Below, in pieces: positions 1-6,295 of a stretch of 7,466 nucleotides of DNA. This DNA comes from Enteractinococcus helveticum (GTDB lineage: Bacteria > Actinomycetota > Actinomycetes > Actinomycetales > Micrococcaceae), in assembly GCF_020742345.1 (NCBI RefSeq), contig NZ_DYXC01000154.1, positions 1-7,466 on the forward strand, in the 5' to 3' direction. The position numbers and the translations under genes were made by a program. The notes beneath the pieces were generated by a model. The model saw only the letters and a list, made by a program, of their open reading frames with translations. It ran no database searches and was not told where the DNA came from. How positions within the stretch are numbered: the first letter of the stretch is position 1; each line of letters starts with the position of its first letter.

Positions 1-793
1 TCTGGCAGACATCGTGAAACATCTGGGCGTAACTATTTATGAAAACACCCCGGCAAACGAGATAGCCCCCAAGACAGTACGCACTCCTGGCGGGACGATT
101 CGTGCTAATAATGTCATCGTGGCAACCGAAGGATTCACTTCACGCATCCCACAGTTGCGACGAAACGTCGCCCCTTTACACTCGTTAGTGATCGCCACGG
201 AACCGCTGTCGGCCGATCAATTGAGCCAAGCCGGAATTTACAGCCGAACTGCATTCAACGATATGCGCAATATGCGTATTTATGCCCAACAGACTATTGA
301 CAACAGGATTGTCTTTGGCGGCAGGGGTGCACCATATAATTTTGCGTCCAAGATCGCCGCAGACTTCGAGCGTAACCTAGCGATCCACGAAAAAATCGCC
401 GCCACCATGTTGGAGTTCTTCCCATCCCTTGAAGGTGTACAAATCACACATCGCTGGGGTGGAGCCCTGGGGGTCCCACGCGACTGGCATCCATCCGTTA
501 CCCACAACCGCAGTACCGGCATGGGGTGGGCTGGATCATATGTCGGTGACGGCGTGACCACTTCTAACCTTGCTGCCCGTATTCTACGTGACCAGATTTT
601 GGGCATTGATTCGCCAGAATCTCGACTGCCCATTGCCAACCACGCGTCACCGCGGTGGGAACCAGAACCGCTGCGCTGGATCGGTATCAACGCGGGCCTT
701 CGGGCCGCAAGCCTTGGAGACACCGAAGAAAAACTGACCGGCTCTCCATCACGCATCGTCAAAACACTTGAAGCACTGACAGGAGCACACTAA
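1..793 (+). CDS. FAD-dependent oxidoreductase, DAO (amine oxidase) family, 3' part
   Basis: C-terminal ~263 residues of a flavoprotein of the D-amino-acid-oxidase-like (DAO) family, nearest in style to gamma-glutamylputrescine oxidase and sarcosine/glycine oxidases, which oxidise C-N bonds of amines in the cytoplasm using FAD and O2. The reading frame is open through the left edge (LADIV precedes the GTG at 14), so that GTG is not a true start and the N-terminal GxGxxG dinucleotide-binding region lies outside. Counting from the GTG codon, VIVATEGF (34-41) is the second FAD-contacting strand, RIVFGGRG (98-105) is a substrate-domain strand, and the THRWGG and GWAGSYVGDGV blocks (145-150, 171-181) form the C-terminal FAD-binding end typical of the family. 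Its stop TAA overlaps the next ATG by one base, indicating an operon with the cupin. The family assignment is firm; the substrate (polyamine, amino acid or betaine derivative) is inference. Confidence 0.88.
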   Translation, partial: LADIVKHLGVTIYENTPANEIAPKTVRTPGGTIRANNVIVATEGFTSRIPQLRRNVAPLHSLVIATEPLSADQLSQAGIYSRTAFNDMRNMRIYAQQTIDNRIVFGGRGAPYNFASKIAADFERNLAIHEKIAATMLEFFPSLEGVQITHRWGGALGVPRDWHPSVTHNRSTGMGWAGSYVGDGVTTSNLAARILRDQILGIDSPESRLPIANHASPRWEPEPLRWIGINAGLRAASLGDTEEKLTGSPSRIVKTLEALTGAH

Positions 794-1161
794 TGAACTC
801 ATCATCAACGGTCACAACCGCAATGACCAAAATTTCGGGTGCCAGTATCGCCAGTCAGCTCACGCCTGCCGGACAGCGCGCTGGAGCAGACAGCGGCGAT
901 CCGCAACATCGCACCTTTGTTGCAGACCATCAAGCCCAAGGCAACATCGGATTTTGGGAATGTCAACCAGGGGGTTGGCCGGTCATCGACCGCGACGATA
1001 CCGAAGTCGCCTACATCCTATCGGGCACCGGAACTATCACTGATGATGCCACTGGTACCACTTACGACATCGGCATGGGTGACTTGGTCATCCTACCGGT
1101 CGGCTGGTCTGGCCGCTGGGATATTAGTGAAACCGTCACCAAAGTTTATGTCATTTACTAA
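793..1161 (+). CDS. small cupin-domain protein (DUF861/Cupin_3-like)
   Basis: A 122-residue protein with a single cupin barrel at about residues 52-122. The blocks EVAYILSGTGTI (71-82) and GDLVILPVGWSGRWDI (96-111) match the Cupin_3 group, which includes ureidoglycine aminohydrolase and EutQ-like proteins and is often found beside DAO-type oxidases. The canonical HxH metal ligands of motif 1 are not seen, and the second-motif histidine position is tryptophan (PVGWSGRW). It may therefore not bind metal in the usual way and could bind a small molecule or assist the oxidase. The first 45 residues are Ser/Thr/Ala-rich and look unstructured. The start is supported by AGGAG at 781-785, 7 bases upstream and inside the end of the oxidase gene; ATG overlaps that gene's TAA by one base. 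There is no signal peptide or membrane span, so it is probably cytoplasmic. A catalytic role is unproven. Confidence 0.85.
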   Translation: MNSSSTVTTAMTKISGASIASQLTPAGQRAGADSGDPQHRTFVADHQAQGNIGFWECQPGGWPVIDRDDTEVAYILSGTGTITDDATGTTYDIGMGDLVILPVGWSGRWDISETVTKVYVIY

Positions 1162-1191
1162 GCCGCTCACCCCCACCAAAACTTGCACGCT

Positions 1192-1196
1192 GGAGG
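1192..1196 (+). promoter_or_regulatory. ribosome binding site of the 53-residue membrane protein
   Basis: GGAGG lies 6 bases before the ATG at 1203. This is the strongest Shine-Dalgarno match in the plus-strand operon. It supports translation of a reading frame too short for usual gene-finding cut-offs. Confidence 0.75.
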
Positions 1197-1202
1197 CACA
1201 TC

Positions 1203-1364
1203 ATGTTCGGACTTCCTTGGGAAACCACACTCATTATGGGAGGAGGCATCCTTTTTTGGATTGCATACACATTGGTGTTCTATTTCAGAACCAAAAACTG
1301 GAGTATTGAGGACGCCGACTACGATCAAGCGGCCCCGAACGCTGGTGAGGAGAAGAAATCATGA
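1203..1364 (+). CDS. 53-residue single-span membrane protein, putative symporter accessory subunit
   Basis: Small reading frame starting MFGLPWETT, with a hydrophobic span at about residues 9-29 (TLIMGGGILFWIAYTLVFYF), then a basic/aromatic turn (RTKNW) and a charged acidic tail ending GEEKKS. It has an excellent GGAGG site 6 bases upstream. Its TGA overlaps the symporter ATG as ATGA (1361-1364), and the symporter's own GAGGAG lies inside it (1347-1352). SSS-family carriers are often preceded by small membrane proteins of this layout (YjcH with ActP, YhdT with PanF, and the short 'symporter small accessory protein' group), so an accessory or stabilising subunit is the likely role. Topology by the positive-inside rule puts the tail in the cytoplasm. 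The gene being real is well supported by the RBS and overlap; the accessory function is inferred from position. Confidence 0.82.
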   Translation: MFGLPWETTLIMGGGILFWIAYTLVFYFRTKNWSIEDADYDQAAPNAGEEKKS

Positions 1365-2938
1365 GTATTGAGCTGATTTTTCTACTGATCTATTTTGCTG
1401 CAGTCATCTCCATCGGCCTGGCCGTCGCCAGACGCTCCTCGAAAAACGAAGAGGGCTTCCTTCTTGGCGGCCGCTCACTGGGTGCACCCGTTACCGCACT
1501 GCGTCTGCAGTCCACATCAATGTCAGGCTACATGTTCCAAGGTGCAGGAGGTCTAGGCTACCAGCAGGGTTACTACTCAATGTGGTATGCCCTCGGTGAT
1601 TTGGGTGGCGGTGTTATCAACCTGTCAATTCTGGGAAGACGTATGCGCAAGTTGTCGCACATGCTGGGGTCCATGACTTCAATTGGATATCTGGAAAACA
1701 GGTACCCATCACCAGCTGTTCGACTGGTCGCAGCCCCTATCGCGTTATTTTCGATGTTTTTCTACGTGCTGGCACAACTGCTGGCCGGGGGACAGGGTCT
1801 ATCCATGGTCACCGGCTTGGATTTAAACCTATCGCTAATCGTCGCCATCGGCATTATCCTGATTTATACTTTCTTGGGCGGCTACTTGGCCGTGGCATAC
1901 TCGGGATTCCTGCAAGCTATCATCATGGTGCTGGGCATGATATGGATCCTGGCCGCAACTCTGAACCACGTTGGCGGTTTGACTGCCGGACATGAAGCGC
2001 TGGGTGCTCTCAACAGCAACCTACTAACCATGTGGGGCGCCGAAGGGCAATACCTAGGCCAGTGGGGCATCATTATCGGTGCAGTGTTACTCTTCGCAGT
2101 CGGTGGTATGGGTTGGCCGCACGTAACGGTGGGCCACATGAGTATGAAACGCTCGTCGATTGCTCGTGACGCTTCCTTATATGCGACCGGATTCAATTTG
2201 TTGTTCATCCCTTCGGCGTACCTGATCGGTATGATGGGCTTGCTCATCGTGCCAAATCTGGACAACCCAGAGATGGCAATCATGAAAATCGCCTCCACCG
2301 TGTTGCCCCCATTTGCGGTTGGACTGGTTATGGCCGCTATTATGGCCGCTATCATGTCGACAGCAGACTCTCTGCTGCTGCAAACCGGGACTATTGCCGC
2401 GCACGACCTCATTGGCCGCTTCTTGAAACGCAATATGGATGAACGCACTGCAGTCAAAGTTTCGCGGTACACGATTCTGGTCGTGGCACTGGTTGGTTTG
2501 ACTTTTGCTCTCATCCGCCCACCCGGCGTCTTCGAAATCGTGGTCTTTGCTACCTCTGTACTGGGTTCTGCATTTGCCCCAGCCTATGTGTGCGCGGTCT
2601 GGTGGAAGAAAGCTAATGCGCCTGGGGCAATAGCTTCGATGATTTCTGGCTCAATCGGTGCTATAGCTGCTCAACTGATGGGTCTGTCTGATTCCATTGG
2701 TCTAGACCCAATGCTGGTTGGGATTGTACTGTCAATCATTGCAATCATCGTCGTATCGCTCATGACACAGAAATCTCACCCGTTGCCACCAGAGATCGTA
2801 GAAGCGGTCGAGGAGACCAACCGCATCCGCCGCATCCCGGCCAGTTTAGCCATCATGCAGGACACCGCGCTGTCATCCCAACGTCCAATCTTGGAAGACG
2901 AAACTCTGGCACGCGCCAACAGTAAGGACACGGCATGA
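1361..2938 (+). CDS. sodium:solute symporter (SSS family)
   Basis: A 525-residue polytopic inner-membrane carrier of the SSS/PutP family (usual length ~480-550), with about 13 hydrophobic segments starting at residues 4-22. Diagnostic blocks are EEGFLLGGRSLG (30-41), the unwound first core helix STSMSGYMFQGAGGLG (51-66), GGYLAVAYSGFLQAIIM (173-189) and AAIMSTADSLLL (329-340). Ser333 and Thr334 match the Na+-coordinating Ser-Thr pair of the Na2 site in PutP, so Na+-driven uptake is likely. The TM5 block usually reads WTD-x-x-Q; here it is YSG-F-L-Q, lacking the common aspartate. The C-terminal ~65 residues after the last span are hydrophilic. ATG at 1361 has GAGGAG 8 bases upstream. The gene overlaps both the upstream small protein and the downstream gene by 4 bases. 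Cargo is unknown; the linked oxidase suggests an amine, amino acid or betaine-like compound. Confidence 0.93.
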   Translation: MSIELIFLLIYFAAVISIGLAVARRSSKNEEGFLLGGRSLGAPVTALRLQSTSMSGYMFQGAGGLGYQQGYYSMWYALGDLGGGVINLSILGRRMRKLSHMLGSMTSIGYLENRYPSPAVRLVAAPIALFSMFFYVLAQLLAGGQGLSMVTGLDLNLSLIVAIGIILIYTFLGGYLAVAYSGFLQAIIMVLGMIWILAATLNHVGGLTAGHEALGALNSNLLTMWGAEGQYLGQWGIIIGAVLLFAVGGMGWPHVTVGHMSMKRSSIARDASLYATGFNLLFIPSAYLIGMMGLLIVPNLDNPEMAIMKIASTVLPPFAVGLVMAAIMAAIMSTADSLLLQTGTIAAHDLIGRFLKRNMDERTAVKVSRYTILVVALVGLTFALIRPPGVFEIVVFATSVLGSAFAPAYVCAVWWKKANAPGAIASMISGSIGAIAAQLMGLSDSIGLDPMLVGIVLSIIAIIVVSLMTQKSHPLPPEIVEAVEETNRIRRIPASLAIMQDTALSSQRPILEDETLARANSKDTA

Positions 2939-3486
2939 CGCTGATTGCACGCCATGACACTACAGTCACACAAGACACGATATTGCCAGCGTGGAAACTG
3001 AATGTTAGTCGTGACGACGCGCTGAAATGGGTTCGTCGCAAGCTCCCCAAAGCACGTAATATCTCCAGCTCGCTCTACTATCATCCGATGCTAGGTTGTG
3101 AATTCGACTGGCACGGCCCGCGCGACAAGCTGCTCAAGATCAATATCCTTGTCGACATGGTTTCAGGGCGTGCATTCGCTGCTGCCCCGTGGACCGATAA
3201 GAGCTTCAGCGCTGTAGAGACTGAACTGCAGGCAGACAACGCCCACATCATCAGTACCCCTGAACCTCGTATCGACATAACAATGGCACACCAAACAGCA
3301 CGGTCAGTCGCGCAAGTGTTAGTAACCCGAAAGCGCCGTTTCGGCGGGGTTGGCACCCTCGATAAGCACACACGTGACGTGCAATTCCTGAAACCCAACT
3401 GGTGGATTACCGGCGTTCACCGGGGTCTTGATTTAGAACTCATCTTAGATGGTGTGACCGGGAAACATTACGTGTTCTCCGGCTGA
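2935..3486 (+). CDS. uncharacterised 183-residue protein with an internal duplication, coupled to the symporter
   Basis: I do not recognise a named family. The protein has no signal peptide or membrane segment and is basic. It appears to hold two related halves, about residues 25-85 and 118-183. Each has an amphipathic helix, then a Pro-containing aromatic strand (YYHPMLG / FLKPNWW), then an alternating strand ending in D-x-V-[ST]-G-[RK]: LKINILVDMVSGRAF (67-81) and LDLELILDGVTGKHY (165-179). This resembles PepSY-like helix-plus-strand modules and the 'PYW...vDavtGk' repeats seen in some uncharacterised bacterial proteins, but that likeness is by eye only. ATG at 2935 overlaps the symporter TGA as ATGA, with TAAGGA at 2923-2928 six bases upstream, so translation is probably coupled. 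Likely cytoplasmic; it could interact with the symporter tail or bind a ligand. Function unknown. Confidence 0.78.
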   Translation: MTLIARHDTTVTQDTILPAWKLNVSRDDALKWVRRKLPKARNISSSLYYHPMLGCEFDWHGPRDKLLKINILVDMVSGRAFAAAPWTDKSFSAVETELQADNAHIISTPEPRIDITMAHQTARSVAQVLVTRKRRFGGVGTLDKHTRDVQFLKPNWWITGVHRGLDLELILDGVTGKHYVFSG

Positions 3487-3705
3487 AGTCTCAGCAAGGC
3501 TGTTACTTTCTTTCATGACGTGATGCGCTATGCCTCTGCAGATTTTCTCCCACGGGGTCTTAAATAGATTAGGCGATGGTTTCCAACTCTTCATGAGACC
3601 AACCTGTTGTGGCTTTCGGATTGTCCGGTCGTGAATGATTCAGAAGAGCTATTGCGGGAGATCTCTGGTGTAGACCGGTCAAGCCGGCATTACCAGCAAA
3701 CTTAT
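3487..3705. other. intergenic region between convergent operons
   Basis: Between the end of the plus-strand symporter unit and the terminator of the TRAP operon. No convincing hairpin with a T-tract is visible for the plus-strand operon. A plus-strand frame is open from 3568 to 3705 (46 codons, just after a TAG, ending at TAA 3706-3708). It has plausible amino-acid composition but no good start codon or ribosome binding site, so I do not call it a gene. Nothing else is recognisable. Confidence 0.6.
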
Positions 3706-3749
3706 TAAAAAGCTGTGGCTGCGAACCGTTTTGGTTGGCAGCCACAGCT
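3706..3749 (-). terminator. intrinsic terminator of the TRAP transporter operon
   Basis: A perfect 12-base stem (AGCTGTGGCTGC at 3711-3722 pairing with GCAGCCACAGCT at 3738-3749) continues after one G/G mismatch with AACC (3724-3727) pairing GGTT (3733-3736) around a 5-base loop. Read on the minus strand, the hairpin is followed at once by a T-rich run (TTTTTAATAAG), the classic Rho-independent layout. It lies about 20 bases after the dctP stop. On the plus strand it is followed by GTTCTAGG with no T-run, so it should act mainly for the minus-strand operon. Confidence 0.88.
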
Positions 3750-3769
3750 GTTCTAGGAGGGGTTAGGAA

Positions 3770-4906
3770 CTAGTTGTTTTGTTCCTGCCACTTGGAAGCA
3801 CATTCGATACCAGCATCAACCGGGTTATCTGGTGATTCCAGGCCTTCATAGGTTGAAATGTATTCTTCGAGGTAGGCTTCGGCATCATCAAAGTTGTAGT
3901 CAGCCATGATGTCCAACCAGGCTTCTTGCGCGCCCTCGGCAGCTAGTTCGCGCCATTCTTCAGTTTCGGCGTCGTCCCAAGTGTGGAAGCTTTCCACGTC
4001 AGGAGAGTCGAGCATGCCCTGGCAGATGCCTTCAAGCTCACGGTTTGCGATCTCAATGGTGCGGCCTTCATTGAACTCACGAGTGACGCCGTCAACAACT
4101 TCCTGCAGTTCTGGGGTCAAAGATTCGTAGGAGTCTTTATTCCACCACATGCCGTAGGCGGTGTACTGGCCCAGACCTGGGTCGGCCCAGTAGGGGAGTT
4201 GTTCTGTGACTTTATAGTTGACGCCGAAATCCAAGGAAGCGGCAACAGAATCGATCACACCGCGCTGCAGAGATTCGTAGGTTTCTGCAGCGGTGATCGC
4301 GTTGACGTTGACGCCGGCGGCTTCCAGTGACTTCTGGGTGACCGGGCCGGCAGCACGGGCCGAGAGCCCTTGGACGTCGTCGATAGATTCAACGGGTTCT
4401 TTGGAACCAATGAGCAGGGCGCCAACTGGCCAAGTGGAAATGTATTCCAAGTTGGCTGATTCCAGTTGTTCCTTGGCTGGTTCGTAGTTTTCATGAAGTT
4501 CGTATAGCGACTGGACGGCGGCCTGGATGTCGTTGTTCAAGAAAGTGATCGACATGACCGACAGGGTCGGCAGCAAGTGCGGGGTGTAGTCAGTGACAGT
4601 GATACCTAGATCGGCGCGACCGTCACGAACACAGTCGGCGACTTCGTTCATGTCACATAGGGCTTCGAAGCTGGTGCGCTCGAAGGCAATGGCGCCGTCG
4701 GAGGCTTCTTCAACGGCGTCCATGTATTCTTCGGCAATCTCATGGTGTTGGGTGCCTTCCAGTGCACCGTTGGCCAGAGTGAATTCGAAGGTTTCTTCGG
4801 CTCCGCCACCTTCGACGACGCCGTCGCCACATGCCGTTAGTGCCAGGGCACCGGCGGCAGTCAGGGCTGCGACCTTGCCAAGGCGTGATGTGAGTGATGT
4901 TTTCAT
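3770..4906 (-). CDS. dctP: TRAP transporter solute-binding lipoprotein (DctP family)
   Basis: A 378-residue extracytoplasmic binding protein that captures a solute and hands it to the DctQM membrane complex. The N-terminus has a Lys/Arg start, a hydrophobic core and the lipobox LTAC, with the lipidated Cys at 26, so the mature protein is anchored to the outer face of the membrane as expected in a Gram-positive. The DctP core begins at FEFTLANGALEGTQHH (40-55). LSARAAGPVTQKSLEAAG (181-198) contains Arg184, at the position of the arginine that salt-bridges the substrate carboxylate in TRAP binding proteins, followed by AETYESLQRGVIDS (207-220). Four further cysteines (84, 92, 295, 369) could form disulfides. 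The start ATG has a modest AAAGG about 10 bases upstream; only 15 bases separate it from the dctM stop. The protein is rich in Glu/Asp. Cargo is probably an organic acid anion; its identity is not determinable. Confidence 0.93.
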   Translation of the reverse strand: MKTSLTSRLGKVAALTAAGALALTACGDGVVEGGGAEETFEFTLANGALEGTQHHEIAEEYMDAVEEASDGAIAFERTSFEALCDMNEVADCVRDGRADLGITVTDYTPHLLPTLSVMSITFLNNDIQAAVQSLYELHENYEPAKEQLESANLEYISTWPVGALLIGSKEPVESIDDVQGLSARAAGPVTQKSLEAAGVNVNAITAAETYESLQRGVIDSVAASLDFGVNYKVTEQLPYWADPGLGQYTAYGMWWNKDSYESLTPELQEVVDGVTREFNEGRTIEIANRELEGICQGMLDSPDVESFHTWDDAETEEWRELAAEGAQEAWLDIMADYNFDDAEAYLEEYISTYEGLESPDNPVDAGIECASKWQEQNN

Positions 4907-4921
4907 TGGTTTCTAACCTTT

Positions 4922-6295
4922 CTAGTGTTGAACCAGGCTGGGCAGGAACAAGATGATGTCCGGGATGAAGAAGAAGATGCCGATCAGCACCAGGTCGATG
5001 AGGAAGAAGGGCATGATGCCGCGGAACACGGTTTCGGATCGGATGCCGGTGGTGCCGGCGACGACGAAGGCGTTGATGCCCACCGGTGGGGTGACCATGC
5101 CGATTTCGATGAATTTGACGATCAGGATGCCCAACCAGATGGGGTCGAAGCCGAATTCTAGGGCAACGGGCAGTAGTAACGGCACTGAGATCATCAGTAG
5201 CGATAACGATTCCAGCACCATGCCCAGTGGGACCAGGCTGAGCAACAGGATGAGCATGACCATGGTGGGGGACATATTCCAGGACAACACAGCGTCGGTG
5301 ATCATGTTCGGTACCCGGGCGGCGATGAAAAACGCGGTGAGGATTCCGGAGCCGATGACGATGAAGAACACCATGGCGGTGGTGGAGGCGGTGGATTCCA
5401 GGGCGCCTTTGATACCGTCCCAGATGCCTTTGGCGCCTTCTTTGCGTAGTTCAAATAGCAGGATCAAGACGGCGGCGATGGCACCGAAAGCTGCCGATTC
5501 GGTGGCGGTGAAGATACCCGAGTACATACCGCCTAACACGATGGCAAACAGGATCACGACATAGACCAGCCCGCGCCAGGGCAGTTTGGCCAGCGGGGTG
5601 TGTTCTTTGTGTTGCGTGGCAATGTCGGTGGCTTGGCCCAGGGCGTCTTTGACGCTGGTGGCATCCGAGACGATGTGACCTTTTTGCTGCATGCGCCAGC
5701 CGGCAAACATGATCCACAGCGCATAGGCAATTGCCGAGATGATCCCGGGCACAATACCGGCGGCCAGCATTTCGGCCACCGAGACTTGGGCCAGGATGGC
5801 ATAGAGGACCAAGAAAGTGGACGGTGGGATCATCGAGCCCAGAGTTCCGGCAACCGCCACCAGGGCGGTGGCCATGGCCGCAGGGTAGCCTGCGGCGCGC
5901 ATTTCACCAACCGACAACCGTGCCATCGTGGCTGCCGTGCCAATGGATGAACCCGATACGGCCGAAAACCCAGCAGATGCGGCAACGGTGGCAATACCCA
6001 GCCCACCTGGGAAACGCCCCAACACGCGGTCAGCAATTTTGAACACGTATTCTGCGACATGGGCCCGCACGGCGAACATCCCCATGAGAATGAACATCGG
6101 GATAATAGTCAGCGAGAACGTGGCGGTTTGGGAAAACGGGATGGCACCAAGTTCCAGTGTGGTGTGATTGAATCCGCGCAATAGGAGGAGGCCAAGGGCT
6201 CCGGCAACCCCCAGGGAGACGGCCACGGGCACCCGCAATAGCAGCAGGGCCAGCATCAAGACTAAAACAACAACGATTACTGCACCAAGTGTCAT
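4922..6295 (-). CDS. dctM: TRAP transporter large permease subunit (DctM family)
   Basis: A 457-residue polytopic membrane protein, the ion-coupled translocating subunit of the TRAP carrier. Family blocks in order: IIPMFILMGMFA (64-75), FSAVSGSSIGTAATMA (110-125), GSMIPPSTFLVLYAIL (153-168), GMYSGIFTATESAAFGAI (256-273) and EIGMVTPPVGINAFVV (397-412). The two SGSSIGT/TATES regions and the GSMIPPS/TPPVGIN loops are the inverted-repeat hairpins that form the Na+ and substrate sites in this fold. It is about 30 residues longer than the common ~425; extra length lies in the hydrophilic loop at residues ~202-240 between the two halves. ATG overlaps the dctQ TGA as ATGA (6292-6295), with AAGGAG at 6306-6311, about 10 bases upstream. 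It acts with DctQ and the DctP lipoprotein encoded either side. Confidence 0.95.
   Translation of the reverse strand: MTLGAVIVVVLVLMLALLLLRVPVAVSLGVAGALGLLLLRGFNHTTLELGAIPFSQTATFSLTIIPMFILMGMFAVRAHVAEYVFKIADRVLGRFPGGLGIATVAASAGFSAVSGSSIGTAATMARLSVGEMRAAGYPAAMATALVAVAGTLGSMIPPSTFLVLYAILAQVSVAEMLAAGIVPGIISAIAYALWIMFAGWRMQQKGHIVSDATSVKDALGQATDIATQHKEHTPLAKLPWRGLVYVVILFAIVLGGMYSGIFTATESAAFGAIAAVLILLFELRKEGAKGIWDGIKGALESTASTTAMVFFIVIGSGILTAFFIAARVPNMITDAVLSWNMSPTMVMLILLLSLVPLGMVLESLSLLMISVPLLLPVALEFGFDPIWLGILIVKFIEIGMVTPPVGINAFVVAGTTGIRSETVFRGIMPFFLIDLVLIGIFFFIPDIILFLPSLVQH

Noticed and set aside
14..16. GTG at 14 as the true start of the oxidase
   Set aside because: The frame is open to the window edge with family-like residues before it, and the N-terminal FAD-binding motif is missing, so the gene is cut by the window.
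839..1309. 156-codon plus-strand frame overlapping the cupin and the small membrane protein
   Set aside because: It is out of frame with two better-supported genes that have ribosome binding sites and recognisable content.
1183..1371. 62-codon plus-strand frame overlapping the 53-residue protein
   Set aside because: No hydrophobic span, no ribosome binding site, Arg/His-rich shadow of the 1203 frame, which has both a site and coupling to the symporter.
1882..2514. 210-codon minus-strand frame opposite the symporter
   Set aside because: Antisense shadow; Ile/Met/Pro-rich composition mirrors hydrophobic codons of the membrane protein.
3671..3690. CCGG-TCAAG-CCGG as a terminator for the plus-strand operon
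   Set aside because: The stem is only 4 bases and no T-run follows.
4953..5564. 203-codon plus-strand frame opposite dctM
   Set aside because: Antisense shadow of a clear DctM gene; Met/Thr/Pro-rich with no domain.
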